Shown: positions 21,386 to 31,659 of the stretch, piece by piece
Layout: every line of letters starts with the position of its first letter
How positions within the stretch are numbered: position 1 is the first letter of the stretch
NCBI GenBank assembly: GCA_022828595.1
Contig: JAKGHH010000001.1
Coordinates: 212,549,848 to 212,613,847 of the forward strand
Direction of reading: 5' to 3'
Source: Nelumbo lutea
Taxonomy: Eukaryota; Streptophyta; Magnoliopsida; Proteales; Nelumbonaceae
Length of the DNA stretch: 64,000 nt
Translations under genes and position numbers: made by a program
The notes under the pieces: generated by a model
What the model saw: only the letters and a program-made list of their open reading frames with translations
Told to the model about the DNA's origin: nothing
Databases searched by the model: none

Positions 21386-24300
21386 ATGTTCTTCCACATA
21401 GTGTTGGAACGAAACATGCAACTACACCCTCGCCACTTTGGCCCCAATCTCCTTGACAAACTCGTTTCTAGGCTCATGAAAGATGTTAAGGGCACTTGCA
21501 TGTTCCCTTTGCTCCACTCACTTTAACCAAATTGCAATCTTAGCTGTAAACCCATAACTTTGTATTGTATTTTGTTTTCTTAAATATTTTGCAGTGGTCG
21601 ACATGGATTCGTGGTGGCAATTACAGGTGTAGATAACATTGGTAAAGGATTGATTCATGATGGGACTGGGTTTGTTACATTTCCTGTCAAGTATCAATGT
21701 GTTGTATTTAGGCCTTTTAAGGGGGAGATTTTGGAGGCCGTTGTAACCATGGTCAATAAGGTCTATATTTATTGAAGTCATTCCTTTTGGGTTTTACTTG
21801 TAAGCCATTGTGCTACAGTTGTTGGCAGTTATATTTGACTATATTTGGAACATTTGCAGATGGGTTTCTTTGCTGAAGCTGGGCCTGTTCAGATTTTTGT
21901 GTCAAACCATGTAAGATCCTTCTTGATCTTGTTATAACAATGTACTTTTTTTCATTTATTGGTGTCTACATGGATGTCATACACATATGAGATAGAACCT
22001 ATCCTATTGTTTGTTTTTCACTTTAAAAATGTACAAAATATTAAATGTTGCTCATACAAAAAATATACCTTCATCCAACCAATTTGTATTGAATTATTTA
22101 ATATTGGATGGGCATGAATATGGAACTTTATTAGAAAGGTACTAGAATGTGAAATGATGGATATCGTGTTGCAATAAAATGAACATCAAGCCGGTGAATG
22201 ACCCAATTAATTGATTAAATAGTTCAGTTAAATCTATTGACAGCTCCCCACAAAATTATCTGGACTTTGGATACATGTTCATATGACCCTTACTTTTTTC
22301 CTTTATTCTATGTTCCTTAGATACTTTAAAACTAGCTTAAATCCATGCTGGGTAATTAACATTCACTACTTAATTTGCTATCCAATCGTATCAATATTTT
22401 GTCATTGCTTGATCCAGGTAACATTGCTTTTATCCACTTATTCTTTAAATAGTTGAGTGAACACCTATTGCAATTCTTCTTATGAAGCTTAGCCATTTTT
22501 TCCTACTTATTTTATTTTCTATATGTATAATGCTTCTATCTGCTCTTGTATTTTAGTTGATACTGGATGATATGGAGTTTCAGTCTAGAGGCATGCCAAA
22601 CTTTACGACTTCAGACGGATCTGTATGTTTTGGAGCATGGCTTCCTCTTGCATTAAATGTAATTCATGTAATTTCACTTCACAAATGTTGACTCCAAAAC
22701 TTTCTCTTGATCTGATTCAGGTTAAAATTCAAAAAGATAGTGAGGTTCGCTTAAAGATAATTGGGACAAGAGTAGACGCCACAGAAATTGTATGCCCTTT
22801 ATCTTTTTTATCTCTGAAACAAAAATTCCTTGATAGTGTTTCTTCATAATGAAATCTGAAAAGGTATTATGTGGGAAGGGGAGTTGTTACTATGCAAAAG
22901 ATCATCCTCACCCTATATTTGGCTAAACCATTTGCTGTGGAGTTCCATTGCTTGGAAACCAACCCATTTGCATGCTCCACTAGTGGTTGTCTTTGTAAAC
23001 AAATAACAGAATTTTATTAAAATGAACTGGAAGTATTTACATATGAAGCATCCCTTGGAGAGGAAACAAGTTGTTGTATCTCCTACATAGCATTATGTTA
23101 CAATTGAGCCAATACAACTGATCCATGTTAACCCCTTGCTTGGCTAATGTGACAGCCAGCCCATTTATGCTTTTTGAAGTTCTTAGTACCAATTGTATTC
23201 TTAAGTGCATATTCCTTGTCTGCCATTTGATTTTCCTTAACACATATAATGTCTCTATAAGACCATACTGTTTTTTCCTCATCTTTTAGCCATCCAACCA
23301 CCACCTTAGAGTCTCCCTCAATAATTAATGTATCCAAATTCATATATATATATATATTTCTATTTGTACTCCATGGAGTACAGCATAATGTTCAGTCCTC
23401 ATAGAGTCTCCAACCCCAATAGGACATGAAAATAGAGCTATGATATGACCAGTATCCCTAAGCAGCCCTTCCATTCCTGAGGGACCCGAGTTTTTTTGAT
23501 GAATCTGTGGGTTCTGAGTCTTCTGAAGCTACTCTTGTCAAAGTTTAGTTTATGAAACTATGCTCAGGTGGTTCCCATTGCATTTGAGCTATCTTCTTTG
23601 ATGAAGTTGCTCTACTAATGGTTGTTTCTCTTACTTCATTTAAGGGTATTTTGGCGAATAAGTAGTTTGAGAAATAAGTACTTTTTTGTGTTTGGGGATC
23701 CTTTCCCAAACCACTTACACTTATTTAAGTACTTATTTGGGTTACAGTGTTTGGTTAACCACTTAACAAATAAGTACTTTTTTTTTAGAAATGACAATTA
23801 AAGTCCTTAAAAATGCATGTACATGTTATTTTATGAATATTATATTAAAACATTCTGATGAAAATGTGTTTAGAACTCACCAACCCATAGATCACTGCTG
23901 GCTAGGTGGTTTAACTCTTTTCCAATCGCAGATCTAGGGAAAAATGGTGCAAAAATGGGTTTATAACCCACCAAACCAAAGAAGATTGCACAAAATGGAG
24001 ATGAAACGTAGAAAAAATGGGAGATTTCACGTACCTGAAGCATGAAGTTGCTTGAGTTGCAGTTTGCCACTGCTGTAGAAGCTCCTCGCCCAGAATGGTT
24101 TCTATTGTCTTCTCTAAACACGGGCAATCAATGAAAATTTGAAAAAATTTGTGGGGACAGTTTTGTCCCACAAAAAAAATAATAAACACTCGTTCAATAA
24201 GCACTTAAAATAAGCTGGCTCAGTTGCTTTTTTTAAGCACTTACTTTCAAAATAAGCACTTAATCTGGGATTTTTTGCCAAACATGAATAAGTGCTTATT

Positions 24301-27300
24301 TTCCACTTATAGTGTGGTCTCACCACTTATTTTAAGTACTTGTTTGAATAAGTACTTAAAATAAGTTTTCCCATGCAGGCACTAAGAGATGCTGATCTTC
24401 AAGGCCCACTACCTACACTTAAGCTCCATGTGATTACTTTGGTTGAATCACTTTTGATAACTAAAGAGGGTAAATGGAGGTACTCATAAAAAAAAGAGGG
24501 TAAATGGAGGTGTTTTGCTTTGTTGGTTCCACTGCGAGGGCTCTTTCTTTGGCTTCCATAGAATTTGTCATTGATGGGTTGGCCCATAGAATGTTTCATC
24601 CAGCCTTGAGAAACACCTTTAGTGCTGACCCCTTTGGGCTTTATGATTGAGTTACCATCTAAGCATCTAAACACAATATTGTGAGGCCATGAAGAGGGGG
24701 GTTAACACCTCCAAGGGGTAGGGTGCTAGGAAATAATTTAAATCTCAGATAGGTTTGTTCACATTATCGTTTAGGTTACTCCTTTGAACTTTGGTGTAGA
24801 TAACATCCAAGACCAAAGAAGGTCGAGGATCCTACCGATAAAGCTTTGGAGGAGGACTTGTTATTAAAGATTCTCCTATTTCCTTTCTTCCTATATGCCT
24901 ACATTACTACATGAATTATTGACTTTTTGCTTTATTCTCCAAGATGGATCCTTTTCCAACATCATTGCTTAACAATGATGTATTAATACATAAAAGTATG
25001 GACAACTTAAATTTTGAAGGAAATTAAATGTATTAATAATTTTATCAACAAATGTGGATTGTACTAAGGTGCTTCAAGCACTCAACAACTCGAGTCAAGC
25101 ATGTAGAACGGTCAACATATTTCTCTATTTCCTAGTTTCATTATGTCAACTGGCTAGTTTGATGTCATTCATCTTTCAATCCTAATCCTAAGAGGTTGGG
25201 GCTTTTATAGTGGTGGAGGGCTGATGGGTGGGCCCAAATAAGCCCATATAGCGGTTCAGGTGCAGCATTCTTGACCTGAGTTTTTCGTCTATATATAATG
25301 GGGATGGTTTTGTGATTTTGGTTGCATTTCATTCTATTTTAGGGTTAGGGATCAGAGATTAGTTCTATTTTTGTTGCTTCTTTAATGGGGTTTTTCGTTA
25401 TCTGAGATCCTATCTGCAACAGCTAGGGCTTTAGACATTCAAAAGGTCTTTGTTTTCTTGTTTCTTTTAAAAGTTAATAAACACAAGCTTCAATGGAAGG
25501 TAATTTAGAAGTTAATAGACCATTACATGGTAACTTAGAAATCCAGTTTCCCATGTTGTTCTCTATTTCTAACCGTAAGAATGAGACAGCCTCTTCTTTT
25601 TTGATTCCTTCTGACTCAACCTTCGGGTATGACTGGGATTTGGGCTTTAGACGGGGGCTTAGAGATTCTGAATTGAACTCTGTGTTGGTATTGATCAAAC
25701 TGTTACAAGGAATCTTCTTTGATCCCTTTAAGTCGGACAGTAGAATATGGACCCTTGCCCCCCTTCTGGCTCGTTTTCCTGTGCCTCTTATAGGCCTTGT
25801 CTCAATCTTCGGCAAACCTGAGATTAAATTTTCCTGTTAAAGAAGTGTGGGGAAGGCCAATCCCTCAGAGAATAGGGGCCTTCTGTTGGGAAGCTCTTTT
25901 GGGGAAGATCAATACCAGTGACATACTTCAAAGGAAAAGACCGTCTTGGTGCCTGTCTCCTAACTGGTGCATTCTCTGTAAAGCCAATGTTGAGAACTGC
26001 TATCACTTGTTAATCTCTTGTCCTTTTGTTCTTTCTATTTGGGTTTGGTTTGCTTCTTTGTTTGGTTGCAGGTGAACTTCTCCTCTGGACTTGTTGAGCT
26101 CTTCACTTCCTCATTAACTAGTGGGATGAAGAGAAGGGGCAGAATTCTGTGGAGATGCACCAGAGCTGCTATATGCTGGACAGTTTGGGAGGAAGAATAA
26201 AGAAAGGAGCTTCAGTGCAATTGTGGAGGTGGTTACAGGTAAAGTGCTACATTGGGTGAAATCCCTGAAATTATTTGAAGGTATTTCAACAGGTTTGCTG
26301 CTTAATAATTGGGAGGAAGTAGCTAAATCAGCATCAAGGAAAGATGATCCTTCCCCAGTGTGGTCTCCACCAGTTGAAGGATTTATTAAATTAAATTTTG
26401 ACGGAAGAAGTGAAGGTAACCCAGGACCTTCAGGTATTTGAGGTGTTTTTAGGAATGAGGAAGGACAGGTTTTGGCACTTTTTTCCTGAGACGGTGGGTG
26501 GAGGAGACTCTCTCAGGGCTGAGGTCTTGGCTGTGTTGGAAGGGATAAGAAGAGCAAAACAATTAAATGTACGAAACCTAATCATTGAAGGTGACTCCAA
26601 GGTAGTTATTGGATGGCTGAACTGAATAAAGAAGAGAATGAACTTTGGGAATATGCAAATGAAAAAAGGAATTTAAGTGGCTGTCAAGGGGTATGGTTGT
26701 AAGGTTTCAGTGTGTTAAAAGAGTGCTGACTCATTTGCTGATGCCTTAGCTAAACACGGGGTGGGAAGGGCTCATTCGTTGTGGGCATATATGTAATATT
26801 TGACTGTATCTTTTCTGTCCTTGGGGAGGGCTAAGAGAGTTTATCCCTTCCCTTGGATGCTGTATTTATTATTATATTTTAATTAATGAAATTTTGGTTA
26901 TAGATAAAAAATAGACCATTACATGGGTGTAAAATACATAAAGAATGTAAAATAAGTAAAATAAAGGAAACTTGTAAGAGGTGTGTGTATGTGTTTGGGT
27001 TGACTTGCAAGGAACACTAGGCACACACCTAGGCACTTCAGGTATGTGGCCTTAAAATGGGGCATCATCTGGGTTCAGTTGAGGCACATGACAATACCTT
27101 ACCTGTACACGAGCACTCTTTTTAAAACAGTGGACCAACTAAACCCAAGAAGAAATGCCAAAGTTGTGTCATGACTTCATGATGCAAAGGAAGGCAGTTT
27201 GCTGAATCTCCTTCTAAGACACAAGATGCATACTAGAGGAGAGATATAATGCTGTTTTAGTTTCTTCCTCTGAAACAAATTGCAAATGTTAATGCACCCG

Positions 27301-29507
27301 CAAAGGGCTTTCCATATAATGGAGACCCTTAGTGGGATTGATAAAAGCCATAGAAAGTATCATTTTCAGCCCATAAGAAGAGTTAAGTGGGGTGGCGCAA
27401 GTAACTTCACCCAAAATTCTGTTGATATTTCAAAGGAAATGAAGCATTTAGAGCGAAGGGAGCTTCAAGGAAGTAATGGTGCTTTGAGGGTTTTGGAGAG
27501 CAAACAAACTGAGGTGAGGGGGGAAGGGGAGTTCCGTTGGCACATCACAAGGTACAAATACAAAGAGGAAGAATCATTCAAGATTGATGGAAGTCATACA
27601 GTTAAGGAGGTGTTTGATCAAGAAAAAGCGCTGAAGAATGTCTTTGAAGAAGAAAAGGATGCTGAAGATGTTGCCGTTGCAGACTGAGAGGTAGAGCAGT
27701 CCAAGGCTGGGGCAAGATTTGGGCATGGAGAGATACATATAGGGGGGTGGCAATAGGCTGCCAGTTGACAAAAAACATTTTGAGGTATGTATGTTTGCTT
27801 CTGCAATTGATTTAAGCTGATGGTTTTAATGAAAGTGAGGTGGGGATCATTGATTTTTCTCAAAGTTCCCAAGTAGGAGTTGGGGGTTAAAGGAACAAGG
27901 ATTTGGTCTGAAGTCTGTAAGGAAGTAAATGAAGTTTTAACTAGTGGGGAAGCTGATAGAAGAACTTTTGACTGAAGTGTAAGTGAAGGACAGTTTTGAG
28001 GAAGGATTAGGAGGAGCAGAGGATGGTAGTGGTGAAAAAGGGAAGAGAGAGAAAGTGCTTCATGAAGAAGAAAGGGAAGTAGATAGGAATTCTAGGGTGG
28101 TGAGGGGGAGGGGGAGATCTCGTTAAGGAAGCAGGGCAATTTGAGCTGGGGGGAGTGGGAGGGGTTGAAGTTGGTGAGTTTATAAACAAGTGTTTATGTT
28201 AGAAGATGTTGAAAGTAGGAGGGGGGAAGAAGAAAGAAAATTAGCAGGATCATATTCTAAGGTTTATAAAAGAAAGAGGGAGTACAGAACAAGACCATTA
28301 CAAGAGAAAGACGAGAAAGAGAAGGAAGGCAATTAAGAAGAAGAAGAGATTACAATGGATGAAATCCATGTAATTGAAAAAAAGAATTAATTGGAAGAGA
28401 ATTGTGAACATGGAAGTTGAAGTGAGTAAATTTGGTCATTTATTTTTGGGGAGAGAGGATTCCAATGCCTTTGAGGGAGGTTGGAATTGGAAAGGAATCA
28501 AAGGATTAATAAGAGCCTAAGGTTTTGTCATTTATCAAAAAAAAGAGTCTAAGGTTTTGTTGGAGCTCAGGAAGGATGCTCTAGCAGTTAAAAAAATCAG
28601 AAACCAGAGTAAGCATCAGGATGTCTTGGTGTCAAATGTCTTTGCTAGATTAAAAGGGGATTTATTTGGGATTGGAAAGGAGATGAAGCTAAAAAAGCCT
28701 CAAGGAAGAAGTAATTTGTTCAGGGTATAAACCCATGGGTGTCTGGCTTTTCTAATTGGGCACTCCTATAATTCTCCTACTATATTCTACCATGTTGTCA
28801 CCTGATTTTAGTATTTCTTGATACCTTTAAACCTATATTTTCCTAGTCAAGGAAAAGAGTCTTAAATTCTCTTGATAATATTGGGTGCCTCTTGACCAAA
28901 CCAAGTCGGAAAAGCCATGCCATCGGCAGGCTTCTTTTTACTTCTACTGCCCATGTATTATTGTTGTTTAATAACCAGGCAACTATGGTAGATTTCTGTA
29001 GCTTGGGAATGTCGTTTGCATGGTTTTTTGTACTCAGTTCTAGGGGATAAGCCTATCAATTGTAGTAGTCTGGATCAAGAATTAAAACACCAAAAGCACA
29101 TCAGAGAGCTGAGGCCAGTTTTCTGGATTATGTTTTTCCTTTTGTTCTCTGATCTCATCTATGGGACAAACTACTGGATTTATTATCTAATTTCTTTTGG
29201 TGTTAATGAAAATCGAGGTCATGCCATTTGTGTGTATTTATTCACAGGTACAAATGTATGTATGCAGATGTATTTATTTATGCAAATTAAATGTACTGTA
29301 AATTTTAGCATGGCCATAGGGAGACCTTTCACTTTGGTCAGATAAATTTTAGCATGGCCATACAATTTTGTAAATTCGTAATGGCTTTTTTTTTATGTAT
29401 TATTGTATTTCTCAAATGATGTTTTGGTCCATTCTTTGCAGTTCTGTATTGGTACCATTAAAGATGATTTCTTAGGTGTCATCAATGATCCTGGTGCAGC
29501 GGCTTAG
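21386..29507 (+). CDS. NRPB7: RNA polymerase II subunit RPB7 (NRPB7), six coding exons
   Basis: Exons: 21386-21501, 21595-21760, 21860-21910, 22557-22622, 22721-22789, 29442-29507; 177 residues, as expected for plant RPB7 (about 176). The N-terminal tip domain reads [19 protein letters not shown]..; then [37 protein letters not shown] and the OB-fold part [20 protein letters not shown]. The end, [20 protein letters not shown], comes from the distant last exon. RPB7 pairs with RPB4 as the stalk of Pol II, contacting nascent RNA and helping initiation. All introns are GT-AG and all exons stay in frame. The exon 1 donor is unusual: TGCAT/GTTCCC, where TGCAG/GT is expected, giving Ile instead of the usual Ser at residue 39. 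The last intron (22790-29441, 6652 bp) is filled with LINE, MITE and tail-only insertions. It looks functional, but splicing across that intron is untested. Confidence 0.93.
22991..23608 (-). mobile_element. 5'-truncated LINE (RNase H end) in NRPB7 intron 5
   Basis: Minus-strand translation gives [20 protein letters not shown] and, in a shifted frame, [18 protein letters not shown]. This is the RNase H C-terminal part of plant L1-type LINE ORF2. Flanks GCTCCACTAGTGGTTGT (22974-22990) and GCTCTACTAATGGTTGT (23609-23625) differ at two of 17 positions and look like an aged TSD. A short TA repeat lies inside. Confidence 0.7.
23640..24385. repeat. MITE-like repeat built of AATAAGTACTT units
   Basis: Both ends carry many copies of AATAAGTACTTA/AAGTACTTATT in opposite orientations, plus a TTGCCAAACATG / GTGTTTGGGG pair. 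This is typical of foldback MITEs in plant introns. The interior (23860-24180) is unrelated and non-coding. Exact termini and TSD are not resolved. Confidence 0.45.
24463..24511 (+). mobile_element. Tail-only LINE-like insertion: 11 bp between 19-bp TSDs
   Basis: AAAGAGGGTAAATGGAGGT occurs at 24463-24481 and again, identical, at 24493-24511. Only ACTCATAAAAA lies between. A long exact duplication around a short A-tail is the footprint of target-primed reverse transcription aborted almost at once. A simple local duplication is the alternative. Confidence 0.55.
24512..25513. other. NRPB7 intron 5 sequence without recognised element
   Basis: Nothing supportable. A TATATATAATGG stretch near 25292 followed by leader-like sequence precedes the short frame starting at 25493. 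That frame is only the LINE insertion site plus LINE codons. Confidence 0.5.
25531..26909 (+). mobile_element. 5'-truncated L1-type LINE (1379 bp) with perfect 17-bp TSD
   Basis: AATAGACCATTACATGG stands at 25514-25530 and, identical, at 26910-26926. Inside are the end of ORF2: a linker ([18 protein letters not shown]), the zinc-binding zf-RVT block ([18 protein letters not shown], then [20 protein letters not shown]), and RNase H pieces ([50 protein letters not shown]). The 3' end is ATTAATGAAATTTTGGTTATAGATAAAAA. Frames are broken at several places. The exact TSD suggests a relatively recent insertion into intron 5 of NRPB7. Confidence 0.85.
26927..28740 (+). other. Intron 5 segment with a LINE-like open frame
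   Basis: An open frame at 27280-27687 (135 codons) is highly charged, with [20 protein letters not shown] and [20 protein letters not shown] do not recognise a domain. The purine-rich sequence continuing to 28700, and its place among LINE remnants, suggests an old LINE ORF1/linker region rather than a host gene. Confidence 0.35.
28512..28560 (+). mobile_element. Tail-only LINE-like insertion: 15 bp between 17-bp TSDs
   Basis: AGAGCCTAAGGTTTTGT (28512-28528) is repeated as AGAGTCTAAGGTTTTGT (28544-28560). Between them is CATTTATCAAAAAAA, the same kind of ATCTATCAAAAAAA tail seen at the 3' ends of LINEs in this window (for example 38368-38380). I read it as an almost completely 5'-truncated LINE copy. 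Confidence 0.6.
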
Positions 29508-31620
29508 TGGGATCAATCCAGAGAATGTTCCAGAAAGATCTAGTAGCCATATATATTTTGTCTATCACATCCATCTGTAGCAGTTGCTTTAGAACACTTA
29601 GGTTTCTGAATGTTCTGGGGAGATGTACTAAACGTCAGAAACTTGTGTGGCTTTTTGAAGATGGCATGAGTTTTAATTGTGTATAGGAAGTCATTAGTAG
29701 ACAGGCCATTTTTAGTTTAGATCTGCAGGGGCCTTTGCTTGTGGTAAAATTTGATATTGGATGCAGGTTTGAGCTTTGAGCAAATGCCACAAATCAAATT
29801 GGATATGGATATGTATAAAAAAACTGGATATGGGTAGTCCAAATTTTGTTCCTTTATGTAGGTGTTTGGCATTAATGCTGTTGCTTCAGAGCCATTTTTG
29901 AGAAAACAGTGCTGAATGGACGAGGGTCTGTTGCACCATTTTTGAGAAAACCAAAACACTAGTTTTGGTTGTTACCAGTGCTGTATAACCGTTTTCAGCA
30001 TTGATCTACATTATCCAACACTTCAGATGATGCCACATTGGTGCCACATTATTGAACTGTTGTCAGCAACAGTTCCGAAAATGAGAAAACGCCAAATTTG
30101 ATGTTGTCTCAAACCATGCCTTCTCGATTTCCATAGCGTGGTCTAGGGCAGTGTTTTTTCTGGAAAAATGGAACCAAATATCTTGCTGTTCTCTAGGGCA
30201 ACGCTTTCTGATGTGGTGCCGTTTTCTGGGGCAATATCATCGATGCCAAACACCGATGGATATGGGTAGTCCATCAGATTTATATCAAATTCCAATTCCA
30301 TTTGGATTGCAGTTGGGTATTGAATAGTATGAATAAACTAAACTAAGTTGTATTTGATGAACAAAATAAATTAAAAATTACATGAAACTTGAAACATATG
30401 GCAATTTAGGAAAAACATAACATTCAAATCAATATAGATGCATCGAGTCCGGATCACCCTGTCATGTTTGGACAAATGAATACCGTTTGCAGCCCTAATC
30501 CATATCTAGTCCACCCCTCTCTAAGTCCCCAGATAAAGATTATTATTGGAATAGTTAATGGCCTCCGCCTTTCCATGGATTAGGTAGTTGAGTTTCTGTG
30601 TACACATCCCTGTTACCCTTCAGGCAATGTATCAAATGCCCAAAGAATCAGCTTTGTTAATGGAATGATGAAAAAACTTGGGATCTGTTTGATTCACAGC
30701 CAGAATTGGAGTCCAAATTAGAATGATCTATTCGCATATTTTGTTTCGGATTTCATTTTCAAGGGAGGGGTAGAGAATCACAATCCATCAAATGGGGGAA
30801 TTTAATTTCGCCAGAGATGGGAATGAAATTTCGATTCTGTCCAATTAAATAGTTGGTCTGATTCCGATTTCGAGGTTTCTATTCTGTGAACCAAATATGC
30901 TCTTGCTAAATTAGGACGCTTTATTTGAATTTACTCGTCATACTAGTGTCATAATTATAAGAAGCATAAGCCATTAGATTAGTAAAAAATCAAAATAAAT
31001 TATGGGAAACGACCTGAGGTTTTATAACCCCAAATTTAATCCAAGTGGAGGGGCGGCCACCTGGAGTTTTAAATTGGATGTTTCGTTTCCTTTAATTAAT
31101 GTCCTCTTTTATTTATTAAAAAAGAAGCAGCACCGGGGGGAAGGGAAGTTCAGAAATGGATGACATACATTGTCCATCTTCTGATAAGAATAAGAGGCAA
31201 AGACGCAATACATGAGCTGTTGGAAGGAGCGGGAGATTCAAATGTTGAGACAGAGGGTTATGTTCTAACACATGTCAATGTATTTAACGTACGTTTTGAA
31301 AAGTTAGGATGAATTTAAGATGAAATGTTGAAACGCGTATTGGAAAAATCGCTAAATGATAAATACGGGTTTACAATGCACGCTGAAATGTGTATGTGGC
31401 GCGTTTTTGGGTGCAGATGTGAACTCGTTCCGGACTCGCCGTGAGGCAGCTGTCTCTCTCCGAACCGAGTTGCCACGCTGAAGTTTGAGGTCAGCCCTTC
31501 CAAGTTCCAAACGAGCCCAACGAAGATCGAAGGGTATTTTTTGACCGTGACGCGATTGGTGAAACAAGGATACCCCAACCGCTCAAAAACCCCTTTGATC
31601 GACCAGCTCATCAAGAGAAA
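29508..31620. other. Intergenic region between NRPB7 and the PPR gene
   Basis: Starts with the NRPB7 3' UTR. A GGATATGGGTAGTCC repeat occurs at about 29827 and again at 30258-30272, with matching AATTTG..GGAT blocks, so an old MITE-like element probably lies at 30240-30520. A clearer MITE is at 30680-30902. The last 500 bp should hold the PPR promoter; no TATA box is obvious. Confidence 0.45.
30680..30902. repeat. Tourist-like MITE, 223 bp
   Basis: Left end GGGATCTGTTTGATTCACAG and right end (reverse) GAGCATATTTGGTTCACAGA form an imperfect inverted repeat. The GGG..TGTTTG start is typical of PIF/Harbinger-type Tourist elements. A TSD is not clear. Confidence 0.5.
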
Positions 31621-31659
31621 GGGTTTTGCTGGTGAGCTCTCACGGTTTGGAGAGAAGAG

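Noticed and set aside
25493..25840. A 115-codon frame beginning [10 protein letters not shown] as a host gene
   Set aside because: The first codons are the insertion target and the rest is LINE ORF2; the boundary is the TSD at 25514-25530.
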